From CAIUGU01 sp963819685 (lineage in GTDB: Bacteria > Pseudomonadota > Gammaproteobacteria > Steroidobacterales > Steroidobacteraceae), in the NCBI GenBank assembly GCA_963819685.1, contig CAWFXI010000010.1:248001-312000 (forward strand): a stretch of DNA of 64,000 nt. The letters run 5' to 3'. A program made the position numbers and the translations under genes. Below, piece by piece: positions 51,098 to 60,394 of the stretch (its first letter is position 1; each line of letters begins with the position of its first letter). The notes under the pieces are model-generated. The model was not told where the DNA came from and did no database searches. It worked only from the letters and a program-made list of their open reading frames with translations.

Positions 51098-53386
51098 ATG
51101 CACACCCGGCCAGGATTCCTCAGTCAACTGCTATTCGGGCTGCTTGTCATACTGACAACTCAGGCTGCTCCCGCTCAATCCATCGCCGGTAGCACGCCCA
51201 CCTCCTCCGCTGATGCTGCAAAGCGGCCTCGTATAGGGCTTGTACTCGCGGGCGGTGGCGCAAAAGGAGCCGCGCATGTCGGCGTGCTCAAGGTCCTCGA
51301 GGAATTGCACGTACCGATTGATTGTATTGCCGGCACAAGCATGGGCGCGCTCATAGGAGCTGGCTATGCGTCCGGAGTGCCTAGCGAGTTCATGAGGACT
51401 TTCCTGACGGGCATCGACTGGCAGGCCGTGGTCGGGGGCCTGGGGCAACGCGACCTCGAGCCCATCGAACAGAAGCGCCAGGGGGTCACTTACAGCAACA
51501 CTCTGGAAATGGGTATCCAGAACCATAAGGTCATCATGCCCCCTGGTCTCGTCAAGACCGCCGGCATCGAGGACCTGCTGCGAGGCTTTGTCGCGAAGGC
51601 GCGCTCGGTGTCCGACTTCGACAGCCTGCCGATTCCCTATCGGGCGGTTGCCACAGACATGCTCACGGGCAACATGGTGGTGATCGACAAGGGCGATCTC
51701 GCCACGGCCATGCGGGCAAGCATGGCGATACCCGGTGGTTTCGCACCGGTGGTCACCGACGGCAAGATCCTCGCGGACGGCGGTCTCGTCCGCAACATCC
51801 CGGTGGACATTGCGCGCGAGCTGTGTGCGGACGTCGTAATCGTCGTGAACCTGGTGGAACCGCCCGTGCAGGCAGACAACTTGCGAAGTGCCACGCAGCT
51901 GCTGATGCGAACGGTGGACGTCATGATCGAGGCCAACGAAGGTCTGCAATTGCAATCTCTCACGGCTCAGGATGTGCGCATCGACGTCGAGATGGGCGAT
52001 ATCGGCACGGCAGATTTCGAACGTGTCCCGGAGACTTTCGCGCTCGGTGAGGCTGCAGCCCGCAAGGCTGCTCCCCAGCTCGCCCGTTTTGCCGTTCCGG
52101 CGGAACAGTACGCAGCATGGCGCACCATGGTGACCTCGGAACAGCAAATCGAATCCAGGCTTGCCGGAGTAACCTTCGCCGGCCTCGAGCGCGTCAATCC
52201 CGAGTATCTGCAACAGCAGGCTGTCATCAAGCCCGGCGATACCGTGACGACCGCGGCGATCAGCCGGGAAGCGCAACGTCTTTCGGCGCTGCAGGATCTC
52301 GAGGCGGTCGGGTATTCACTGCAGGGCGATCCGGCGAATCCGACGCTTGAATGGCTTCCCAAGGAAAAAAGCTGGGGGCCCAATTTCCTCAAAGCCGACA
52401 TCGGGATCTATGCCTCTGCAGAGAGCGAAGCCAAGTTCCTTTTCTATCTGCAGCATAACCGGACCTGGGTAAACCGGTTCGGTGCGCAGTGGCGCAATGA
52501 GCTGCAGGTCGGCACCGACCAGCGGCTCTTGACCAGCTTCTACCAGCCCCTCAACGTGTCGCAGCGTTTCTTTGTCGAACCGATAGTCGCAGTAGACCGC
52601 GAATGGCAGGATCTCTATCTGGACGGGGAGCGCATCGCAAAATACCGATTCGACAGCCTTGGCAGCCAGGTCGATTTCGGCATGAATATCGGTAAATATT
52701 CCCAGGTGCGGATCGGGTACGCCGCCACGGAACACAAGATTCGACTCGATACGGGCTCGCCATTGCTTCCAGAGGTAAACCCGATGGACGCCGGGATCGT
52801 GCTTGCCGCGATTCACGATTCACGTGATACCCCTTTCAATCCAACGCGAGGCCTGGCCGCTGCACTCGAATACACGCGCAGCGATAGCAGTCTGGGCAGC
52901 GACCGCGACTGGGAACGCGCCGAACTGGGCTTTGGCTATACGATGGAGTTTGCCCGCAATGTGGCCTACATCAATGCGGCCGGCGGCACCGATTTTGGCA
53001 ACACGCTCCCGGAAGATCGCCTTTTCGTCCTGGGTGGCCCGTCAAGTTTTCCGGGTCATGAACTGGGCGAGCTGCGTGCCGGCTCCTACTGGACGGTCAG
53101 CGGCAGCTTCCTGTGGAGGCTTGCAGATCTCATGACGCTGCGCGGCCAGGCACTTTACGGCGGGCTGCGATTGCAGATCGGCGAGGTTTACGACCGGCTC
53201 GACGAGTTGGCAGCTGAAACCAGCGGGCAGATCGGGTCTGTCTCTGTGTACGTCACTGGCCGCACCCCCACCGGTCCCTTGACACTCGGGATTGCGACCA
53301 CAAACACGGACTCGTGGAGCCTGTGGCTGAGCCTGGGCCGGCCGGTCGGCAGTGGGACAATCCTGGAGCGAGGAATATTCCGCTGA
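51098..53386 (+). CDS. Patatin-like phospholipase with C-terminal barrel (PlpD-like, type Vd autotransporter)
   Basis: The 762-residue protein starts at ATG 51098 after GAAGGAG and has a signal peptide (LLFGLLVILTTQAAPAQS). The patatin domain (about 45-330) has the oxyanion loop GGGAKGAAH, the nucleophile elbow GTSMG and the catalytic DGG (ADGGLVRN). A POTRA-like linker (AGVTFAGLERVNPEYLQQQA) precedes a C-terminal BamA/TpsB-like beta-barrel ending in an aromatic strand. The plan is that of PlpD/FplA type Vd autotransporters, which display or release a phospholipase at the cell surface. Confidence 0.92.
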   Translation: MHTRPGFLSQLLFGLLVILTTQAAPAQSIAGSTPTSSADAAKRPRIGLVLAGGGAKGAAHVGVLKVLEELHVPIDCIAGTSMGALIGAGYASGVPSEFMRTFLTGIDWQAVVGGLGQRDLEPIEQKRQGVTYSNTLEMGIQNHKVIMPPGLVKTAGIEDLLRGFVAKARSVSDFDSLPIPYRAVATDMLTGNMVVIDKGDLATAMRASMAIPGGFAPVVTDGKILADGGLVRNIPVDIARELCADVVIVVNLVEPPVQADNLRSATQLLMRTVDVMIEANEGLQLQSLTAQDVRIDVEMGDIGTADFERVPETFALGEAAARKAAPQLARFAVPAEQYAAWRTMVTSEQQIESRLAGVTFAGLERVNPEYLQQQAVIKPGDTVTTAAISREAQRLSALQDLEAVGYSLQGDPANPTLEWLPKEKSWGPNFLKADIGIYASAESEAKFLFYLQHNRTWVNRFGAQWRNELQVGTDQRLLTSFYQPLNVSQRFFVEPIVAVDREWQDLYLDGERIAKYRFDSLGSQVDFGMNIGKYSQVRIGYAATEHKIRLDTGSPLLPEVNPMDAGIVLAAIHDSRDTPFNPTRGLAAALEYTRSDSSLGSDRDWERAELGFGYTMEFARNVAYINAAGGTDFGNTLPEDRLFVLGGPSSFPGHELGELRAGSYWTVSGSFLWRLADLMTLRGQALYGGLRLQIGEVYDRLDELAAETSGQIGSVSVYVTGRTPTGPLTLGIATTNTDSWSLWLSLGRPVGSGTILERGIFR

Positions 53387-53557
53387 CATGGGTTGGGAGC
53401 GAATGCAGTGCAAAATGACGCGTGCGCCGGTCGCCCTCCACCAGTAGAATTCACACGCAGGAATCCGGCTGGACTCAAGTGCCCGAGAATCAGAGGCATG
53501 AAGGCTCCTGATCCGGATCGACGAACCCCAAGGTCCAGCACCCCAAGTCAGGAAGTC

Positions 53558-54412
53558 ATGCATTCGAAAACGCAGAATCGGAGTCCGGCACCGCTTGTGC
53601 TGGCTGTCATCGCAACTGTATCCACCTGGCCGGGTCTGGCCTGGTCGGCAGAATCCTCTGGCGGGTTGCTGACCAATGCATTCACCCTTTCCCTGGGAAC
53701 GTTCCTGCTCGACACGAAGACGGAACTCGTCACTCAACGGCACTGCGGGCTTGCCAGGCACAAAAGTCGACTTCAAGAAGGACCTCGGATTGCAGGATTC
53801 GGACCGGTTTCGCGTGGATGGGGCCTGGCGTTTTGCAAAGCGTCACCAGCTCCGCGTGATGTATTTCGACATCAACAATTCCAATACCAGGAATCTCAGT
53901 CGCAGCATGACGGTCGGCGATACGGTCTATCCGGTCAATGCCTCGGTCAGTGCCGAGAATTCAACGACGGTCGCTGCACTGTCCTATGAATACGACTTCC
54001 TGCGCCGCGATACCTATGAGATAGGCGCCTCCTTCGGTATCCATGCGCTGGATTTCAATTTCGCCATCAGCGGACAGGGTTCCGCCGGCGGGCCAGTCCG
54101 CCGGATTTCGCAGGGAAAGCGCCGTTGCCAAAGCACCGCTTCCCGTGTTCGGCCTGCATGGCCTCTGGGAGTTCAGCCCCAAGTGGTATCTGGAAGGTGG
54201 AGCGCAGTACTTTTCTCTCGCTTTCGACGAGTTATGACGGGAGCGTGACGGATCTGCGCGTTGACCTCACCCGGATGTTCGGCGAGCACTGGGGGATTGG
54301 TGCCGGGTGGAACCAGTTCAATACCAATGTCAAGGTCGACAAGACAAGGTTTGACGGTGAACTCGATTGGCGATACTCCGGTGGACAGATTTTCGTCAAG
54401 GCTGCTTTCTGA
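53558..54412 (+). pseudogene. Outer-membrane barrel protein with about three apparent frameshifts
   Basis: Start ATG 53558 with signal peptide (VIATVSTWPGLAWSAESSGG). Three frames join into one barrel. The first runs to FLLDTKTEL. The second, from about 53729, has GTKVDFKKDLGLQDSDRFRV, then VMYFDINNSNTRNLSRSMTV. The third, from about 54080-54110, has AKAPLPVFGLHGLWEFSPKW. Near 54232 a last shift leads to YDGSVTDLRVDLTRMFGEHW and the terminal strand GGQIFVKAAF. Domain order is intact and about 285 residues result. Likely a DUF-type OmpW/opacity-like barrel. Confidence 0.7.
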
Positions 54413-54496
54413 AGTGGCAGCCGGATTCAGGTTTCAAAGAGGCTCGGGCATCAGTACCAGTCCAGTTAGACATAGCAATACATAAGGAGAAGTTCC

Positions 54497-55180
54497 GTGA
54501 CTACCAGGTGGACCATTCGTATCGCTTCCGCACTTGCATCGACGATCCTGATGACGACCGCGTTTGCTGCCGACAAGGCAGCGATCGAGGAGGCCATGAG
54601 CTATGACGGCCTGGCAAAGATCAAGGTCAAGGGCATCGACATGGCCTATGCATTGCCGGGCGTAACGCTTGCCGACTACAGCAAGGTCATGCTCGATCCG
54701 ATCGATGTCTCATTTGCCAAGAACTGGGATCCGGACAAGACCGGCACCCGCTTCAAACTGAGCCCTGAAGAGCGCGAGAACATCCGGACGGGCGTCGCCA
54801 AGATCACCTACGAAGAGTTCGTGAAGGAACTGGAAACCAAGGGCAGCTACAAGATCGTTAAAGAAGCCGCCCCCGATGTCCTGCGAGTGCAGGCCAGCGT
54901 AGTCAATCTCTACGTGAACGCACCTGACACCATGACCGCCGGACGCTCCCGGACGTATACGGTCTCCGCCGGCCAGGCAACGCTGGTCGCGGAACTGCGC
55001 GATTCCGAGTCGGGAATCGTGATCGCTCGGGCGATAGACAATCGTGAAGCGCAGGGCACCGGCACGATGCAGCTCACCAACAGTGTCGTGAATGCCTCGG
55101 AAGCCAGAAACATTGCGTCCAGCTGGGCACGCATCCTGAGAACTGCCCTCGACAACGCGCACGGCATCGGCAAGAAGTAA
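54497..55180 (+). CDS. DUF3313-like periplasmic protein
   Basis: The 227-residue protein starts at GTG 54497 after AAGGAGAAG, with a signal peptide ending TTAFAADKA. The mature part matches DUF3313: LPGVTLADYSKVMLDPIDVS, then FAKNWDPDKTGTRFKLSPEE, VLRVQASVVNLYVNAPDTMT and GQATLVAELRDSESGIVIAR. Members are often lipoproteins, but this one has no lipobox. The function is unknown; it may bind the envelope. Confidence 0.85.
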   Translation: MTTRWTIRIASALASTILMTTAFAADKAAIEEAMSYDGLAKIKVKGIDMAYALPGVTLADYSKVMLDPIDVSFAKNWDPDKTGTRFKLSPEERENIRTGVAKITYEEFVKELETKGSYKIVKEAAPDVLRVQASVVNLYVNAPDTMTAGRSRTYTVSAGQATLVAELRDSESGIVIARAIDNREAQGTGTMQLTNSVVNASEARNIASSWARILRTALDNAHGIGKK

Positions 55181-55189
55181 GGCGAGCTG

Positions 55190-55822
55190 ATGTCTGCCAA
55201 CGGGATTTCTGGCAAGGGCGCGCAGCTCTTCCTGCTGGCAGGCATCTGCTTTAGCGGCCTCGTACAGGCTGAAGACAACGCCTTCACCCTGTACGGCGGC
55301 TTTCGCGATGGCGGCAGCTTTACCGACGCGTACACCGATCAATCCCTGAGCATCGACGGATCCGGCACGATTGCAGCCAGTCTTGACTGGGGCCTGGACG
55401 GTGCCCGCCAGGCGCAGCTGTTCCTGTCACATCAGCGTTCGCACCTCGGTCTTGATCAGGGCCCACTGACGCCGGTCGGCAGTCAACTACCGCTGAACGT
55501 CACGTATCTGCATATTGGCGGCACCGTGTTCTTCGACGGTGAAATCGGCAAGGGCGGCTATCTCGTCGGCGGACTTGGCGCCACATGGTTCGATCCGACG
55601 CAGAGCGGATATTCGGACGAGCTGCGCGCCTCCATGAATCTCGGGCTCGGCTACCAGTTACCGCTGGGTGAGCGCTTTGCGTTGCGCTTCGAAGCGCGCG
55701 GCTACCTCACGCTGGTGAACAGCAGCGGCGGTCTGTTCTGCTCGGGCGGCTGCGTGGTCGCCATCAAGGGCGACGCGGTGACGCAGGGCGAAGTTCAGGT
55801 CGGACTTTCTTACCGCTACTAG
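55190..55822 (+). CDS. Outer-membrane beta-barrel protein (small)
   Basis: The 210-residue protein starts 10 bp after the DUF3313 stop. A signal peptide (FLLAGICFSGLVQAEDNA) is followed by alternating strands: FTLYGGFRDGGSFTD, GTIAASLDWGLDGARQAQLF, LGLGYQLPLGERFALRFEAR, ending VQVGLSYRY with an aromatic terminal residue, as expected for BAM insertion. Two cysteines (GLFCSGGC) lie in a loop. Probably a function partner of the DUF3313 protein upstream; the role is unknown. Confidence 0.85.
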   Translation: MSANGISGKGAQLFLLAGICFSGLVQAEDNAFTLYGGFRDGGSFTDAYTDQSLSIDGSGTIAASLDWGLDGARQAQLFLSHQRSHLGLDQGPLTPVGSQLPLNVTYLHIGGTVFFDGEIGKGGYLVGGLGATWFDPTQSGYSDELRASMNLGLGYQLPLGERFALRFEARGYLTLVNSSGGLFCSGGCVVAIKGDAVTQGEVQVGLSYRY

Positions 55823-55853
55823 TTCGACAGCCATCACGCCGGACAACGCGTTG

Positions 55854-56781
55854 TCAGGGCCGGAACTGCAGCGCCAGCGTAAAGACCGGGCTGTGCTGCG
55901 CTTCAAAGCGAGTGTCGTCAGTGTTGCTGGTGACAGTCAGGCCACGAAATCCAGCGGCACCGACTCCAGCGGACAGCCATAGCGAACCGCGCAGTCGATA
56001 GACGACGTTGCCGCTGAAATTCCACGAGCCAAAGTCCTGGACGCTTTCAAAGTCATCGCCGCGTTGCACCCAGGACGAGCCGCCGGGGGTGATGCCGAGC
56101 TGTAACAGCCATCGGGGCGACGGCGCATAGGTGAGCGTGGGCCACGGAAGGACGAGACTTACCGCCAGGTTGCGCCTCGGCAGCCACTGCACGCCCCGCA
56201 TACGGATACAGGGCATGCTGCCCGAAGCTGTACTCGTACACGCCGCCATACAGCAGCTGAAACTGGTCGCTATACCAGTGCAACGCCACCACGCCGCCGT
56301 AACCACTGGTTGCCCACGCCTGATCGGCACGCTGCTCCTTGCTGAAGATGGGCGCGACGAATATTCCCACCATGTCCTTCTCGCCATACTGATGCAGCCA
56401 TGCAGCCACTGGCGTCACCCGCAAGACACTCTGGTCCTGATAAGGGCCTTGCTGGATATCGATTCGATCCCAGGCGAGGTCGCCGCCGAGCACCCACATA
56501 TCCCGCTTCGCTACATACACCGGCAATACCGCCCCGGCACTGAAAGTGTGTTCCGTGACCTCGGCTGTGGGCCGCACGCCCTCCTGGTCCTCGAACTCGG
56601 CGGCGGAATAGTAATTGTCCTGCAACCAGCCAACCGGAAAGAAAGGAACGTCCGAGGCCGACCTTGCGAAACTGAATTCGCTCTGCTTGATGGCTTCCAG
56701 GATATCGTCCATGCCGGCTTGCACACGCAAAGGCGCTAACGTACAGGCAAGCAGACAGGCGCTGACTCGCCAGTGCCGCAT
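55854..56781 (-). pseudogene. Outer-membrane protein (DUF6268-like) with one apparent frameshift
   Basis: Start at ATG 56781 (signal peptide ending LAPLRVQAGMDD); the frame goes further up to 56829. The first frame has DLAWDRIDIQQGPYQDQSVL and LHWYSDQFQLLYGGVYEYSF, up to ALYPYAG. The conserved protein then continues in another frame with VQWLPRRNLAVSLVLPWPTL, and ends FEAQHSPVFTLALQFRP at 55854. A GGGG run at about 56198-56202, read as GGG, joins the two into one barrel of about 308 residues. A homopolymer error is the simplest cause. Confidence 0.75.
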
Positions 56782-56851
56782 CCGGATTACCCCGAATCGA
56801 CACGGGCGTCTTATATGCCACCCCCACAAATCCGTGGTGTAGTGAAATTGC

Positions 56852-58030
56852 TCATCCTTCCAGTCCGGCCAGTGCCATCAGGAATCGCTTCGCAAGCTCT
56901 ACCAGCGGGTATTTCAGAAGCAGCAAAGGCAACGCCGGCAATAGCACGGCTGCAGCGAACGTCATCAACAATCGAAGGCTGATCGGCGCCAACCGCATCT
57001 CTTTGACGATCCGGAAGCTGCCATGCAGATCGGATAGGGACTGCAGGTCCGGCGTACCCAACAAGGGCTCCGCGGGAGCGGCCGCTCCCAGCCACTTGCT
57101 GTCGAAGCTGTTCGCATAACGCGCTGCCAGCACCGAGAAGTCCCGCAGTCCTCTTTCGCGGCAAGTCCAGAGCCTGGGCGCAAGGAACAAAAGTGGCAGG
57201 ACAAACACCACGGCATTCCCTGCCAGGATGAGCGCCACACCTGGATAGACAGCTTCGAACACCATCGTGCCGGCATGTACCTCTCTCGCAAATGTCGAGC
57301 ACAGGAGGGCTGAATTGGCGAGAACCAGCGCGGCGAATTCGGTTTGGACGACTTCCAGATATCCCATGCCCCCGGCCCCATCGGGGTGCGTCGGTACAAG
57401 CTGGAGCGGCAACCGCCAAACGCGCCAGAGCAGGTACCACCACAGGCACAGCCGCCAGAACCAGCGAATCATCAGAAATCGAAACACGGTCAGACAGACA
57501 CTCCAGTACCAGAATGCGGTCAGCGGGAATTCACCTTGAACGCCGACGCGGAAGTCGGCTGCCGCCACATTGAAAAGCGCCTGATCGGGTGATGTCAGCG
57601 TCAGCAGCACGGACGCCAGCGCAAACACTGTCTCGGGCAGCCAGGAATCCTTCCAGATTCTGGTGCGTGCGATCGTGGACTCCAGGACAGGCAGCGAGGT
57701 GCCGGGAACAATTCCGGAGCGCACGATAGTGCGGAAAAACTGCTTCATGCTCGGATCGAGCGTCGACTCGCACAGGAACATCAGCGGAATGACGAGCAGC
57801 AGACGCACATGAGCATCGATCGATTCAAGTGAACACAGCAAGGCGGTGCCGCCCTCGATGATTCCGAGGGCGACAACGACGATCCACAGTGATACCCCGA
57901 CCGACAGACCGAGAGCGAAGGTATTCGTGCCGCCACGAACCAGGCCCAGCCGGCAACCCAGCTGGTAAAGCGGCCCGCCGTGCAGCGAGAGATTCTGCAC
58001 CGCCGGGTATTCTTCGAACGTACCGCTCAC
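56852..58030 (-). CDS. Multi-pass membrane protein of unknown function
   Basis: The 392-residue protein starts at GTG 58030. It has about six to eight hydrophobic helices (SVGVSLWIVVVALGII, VRLLLVIPLMFLC, FWRLCLWWYLLWRVWR, VALILAGNAVVFVLPLLFLA, LLMTFAAAVLLPALPLLLLK). No catalytic motif or transporter signature was found. It stands alone on the minus strand between an outer-membrane gene and the VIT-like gene. Confidence 0.75.
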   Translation of the reverse strand: MSGTFEEYPAVQNLSLHGGPLYQLGCRLGLVRGGTNTFALGLSVGVSLWIVVVALGIIEGGTALLCSLESIDAHVRLLLVIPLMFLCESTLDPSMKQFFRTIVRSGIVPGTSLPVLESTIARTRIWKDSWLPETVFALASVLLTLTSPDQALFNVAAADFRVGVQGEFPLTAFWYWSVCLTVFRFLMIRWFWRLCLWWYLLWRVWRLPLQLVPTHPDGAGGMGYLEVVQTEFAALVLANSALLCSTFAREVHAGTMVFEAVYPGVALILAGNAVVFVLPLLFLAPRLWTCRERGLRDFSVLAARYANSFDSKWLGAAAPAEPLLGTPDLQSLSDLHGSFRIVKEMRLAPISLRLLMTFAAAVLLPALPLLLLKYPLVELAKRFLMALAGLEG

Positions 58031-58100
58031 TTCATGACGCCTCGATCCTCACCCTCCCCGGGCGACAGGCGTCCATGATAGGCGATTCACCACTGCGCGT

Positions 58101-58769
58101 TCATCCACCGAGCGCGATGGTGACGCTCACGAGAATGACCCCAAGGACCACCATAACGAAACCGGTCAGCCACGGGTGGTATTCCGAAATGCGCCCGAAC
58201 TTGTAGCCGGTCACGAACAACAGGAAGATGGCGATGCCGTTGGACACGCGCATGGCCTGCATCAGGTTGTCCATGAAAATGAAGGGAATCGTCACCGGAA
58301 ACGTGATGACGAACACCCACAGGAATACACCCAGTGCACCAAGCCAGTCGTCCTTGCCCAGCCCCGGCCGCGATGGCGGCTCAGGCAACTGCACCAGCTT
58401 CTGGCGCATCGATTCATAGTCAGCCGGATTGAGCGTCGCGGCCACCATCGGCGGCAACGCGTCGGCAATGACGCGGTGCGCCTCTTCCGGAGCCGTAGCC
58501 TTGCGCAGGGCCTGCAACGTACGAATGCCAAGGCCTTTTTCGCTCAAAGCGCCCATCAGGTACAGGATGCCATCGATAATGCCCCAGGCGATGTTGCACC
58601 CGAGGGCGCCTATCAGCATCGCGCGTACATCATCGCGCCCGGCATCCGCCACACTGAGCGAACCGGTGAACGTGAGCACCATGATCAGGCCGAAGAGCGC
58701 TTCCGATACGCGCGTGTTCGGATCAAGCCAGCGCCTCGATGCGGTTGTGGATTCATGTGTCATGGGCAT
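58101..58769 (-). CDS. VIT1/CCC1-like membrane protein
   Basis: The 222-residue protein has five hydrophobic segments. The pair LFGLIMVLTFTGSLS and MLIGALGCNIAWGIIDGIL resembles the start of VIT1/CCC1 iron/manganese transporters. A cytoplasmic loop of about 70 residues (RKATAPEEAHRVIADALPPM) follows. The last helices read WLGALGVFLWVFVITFPVTI and FLLFVTGYKFGRISEYHPWL. The metal-binding region of true VIT proteins is not clear, so transport is not certain. The neighbour is a Ca2+/H+ exchanger. Confidence 0.65.
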   Translation of the reverse strand: MPMTHESTTASRRWLDPNTRVSEALFGLIMVLTFTGSLSVADAGRDDVRAMLIGALGCNIAWGIIDGILYLMGALSEKGLGIRTLQALRKATAPEEAHRVIADALPPMVAATLNPADYESMRQKLVQLPEPPSRPGLGKDDWLGALGVFLWVFVITFPVTIPFIFMDNLMQAMRVSNGIAIFLLFVTGYKFGRISEYHPWLTGFVMVVLGVILVSVTIALGG

Positions 58770-58808
58770 TCACCGGAATCGTCAGTTATTTCCGGGCAGG
58801 TGACTGGT

Positions 58809-59904
58809 TCACTGTACGCGGGGTGGAAGCATGTAAAGCGTCATGGCGAAGATCAGGTAGACCATCAGTACCAGCACGCCGACGAACCATGCCGACCGTC
58901 CGCCGTTCGTGACCAGCGTCGCGGTGAGCGTGGCCATGAACATCATGACGATCGCACCCGGCCAGAATTGCAGGTCCATTGGCGTCGGGCCGATGACATA
59001 GCTCAACAGCACCAGCACGGGCGCGACAAAGAGAGCAATCTGGGACGAGCTCCCCAGCGCAATGCCCACGCTCAGGTCCAGCCGGTTCTTGCGCGCGCCG
59101 GAAAATGCAGAAGCCATTTCCGCAGCTCCGCCAACCAGGGCGACGACGATGAATCCCACAAACGCGGGCGTCATTCCGAAGGACTCCGCCGCCTGCTGCA
59201 CCGACTCGACGAAGATTTCGCTTACCAGCGCGACCAGAACCGTGACGCCGGCGAGCGTGACCAGCGCCAGACCAATGGGAAACATGCCTTCCCCGGCTTC
59301 CCCGTGCGACGCGCTGGCAAAAACATCTTTATGTGTCTTGAGCGAGAACAGCATGCTCAGCGCATAAGACACGATGAGCAGCACTGCCAGTCCCAGGCTC
59401 AACTTCTGAGTAAACGCTGCACCCGCTGCGGAGTCAACCTGAGAGACAGCCGACGGAATCAGCAGCGCGATCGTCGCCAGGAAGAGCAGACCCGCCTGCA
59501 TTCGGGCACTGACCCGGTTGAACTCCTGCGTGTGATGCTTGAGTCCGCCAAGCAGAAATGACGCACCCAGCATGAAGAGGGTGTTGGTCACGATCGCGCC
59601 GGCGATCGATGCCTTGACCAGCATGTATTGCCCCGCCTGCAAGGCGGTCAGTGCAATGACCAGTTCTGTCAGGTTGCCGAGTGTCGCATTGAGCAAGCCG
59701 CCGACTGCGTCACCCGTTTTTGCTGCCACCGACTCTGTCGCATGACTGAGCAGCGCCGCGAGTGGAACGATGGCCAGAACAGACAGGACAAATAGCAGTG
59801 TGTGCGCTTCGGGTCTGAAATGTTCGGCTGCAATCACCACAGGCACAAACAGCAGTAACCAGAGCAACGGTTTATGGACGGATTTCTTCGAATAGTTGTT
59901 TCAT
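58809..59904 (-). pseudogene. Ca2+/H+ antiporter (CaxA/ChaA-like), with apparent frameshift near the start
   Basis: The main frame (from TTG 59867) encodes a 352-residue CaCA exchanger. It has two repeats with the metal site: GLLNATLGNLTELVIALTAL near residue 58, and VALVGGAAEMASAFSGARKN near 242, each followed by helices with acidic residues. The normal N-terminus MKQLFEEIRP begins at ATG 59904 in the next frame and stops at once. Removing one C near 59873-59878 joins it as IRHKPLLWLLLF. So the gene is intact except for a single indel. Confidence 0.85.
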
Positions 59905-59908
59905 TGGG

Positions 59909-60340
59909 TCACCTGGGTACTGTTGCGGAACCTGGACGGAGAACTTTGCTGACAACGGCGAAGAAAAAGCCCGTTGACAATCCGCACATGAGAATGCCCG
60001 TCATGGCTTCGACCGGAGCGAGCAGCCGCCACGGCCTGGACAACACGAGTTCGCCGTAGCCAGTGGTCGTGTACGTGACTCCGGAAAAGTAGAAGGCCGA
60101 CTCGGCATCGGGCAGTCGGTTATCCAGGAAATAGAACAGGGCCCAGACCGAAATCTCGATCAGGTGGATGACGAGCAGCCACCACGTCAGCCGGATCAAC
60201 AGCCAGGAGACTGGCCAGAAGCCCGTCCCCAGCGGGGCCTGGGCCTCTACGAATGAGCGCAGCAGCAGGGCAAGTCCAGCAGCATGCACAGCCACTGTGA
60301 TGGCCACCAGGACACAAGTGATGAAGGCTATCCAGAGCAT
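59909..60340 (-). CDS. Two-helix potassium-channel-like protein
   Basis: The 143-residue protein has the ion-channel (Ion_trans_2) pattern: hydrophobic helices in the first 75 residues, then the pore helix and filter SGVTYTTTGYGELVLSR, where TTGYG is the K+ selectivity signature, and the inner helix EAMTGILMCGLSTGFFFAVV. It has no regulatory domain, so it is like KcsA in size. It ends 4 bp before the cax start, suggesting a cation-handling pair. Confidence 0.88.
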   Translation of the reverse strand: MLWIAFITCVLVAITVAVHAAGLALLLRSFVEAQAPLGTGFWPVSWLLIRLTWWLLVIHLIEISVWALFYFLDNRLPDAESAFYFSGVTYTTTGYGELVLSRPWRLLAPVEAMTGILMCGLSTGFFFAVVSKVLRPGSATVPR

Positions 60341-60394
60341 TGCCGGCTATTCCCAGGTGCTTCGGGGCTGCTTTGCCGCTTGTGATGTCCGCGG

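Noticed and set aside
58176..59561. 461-codon plus-strand frame opposite VIT-like and cax genes
   Set aside because: Antisense of two recognisable membrane proteins. The composition is rich in His, Gln and Arg without any domain.
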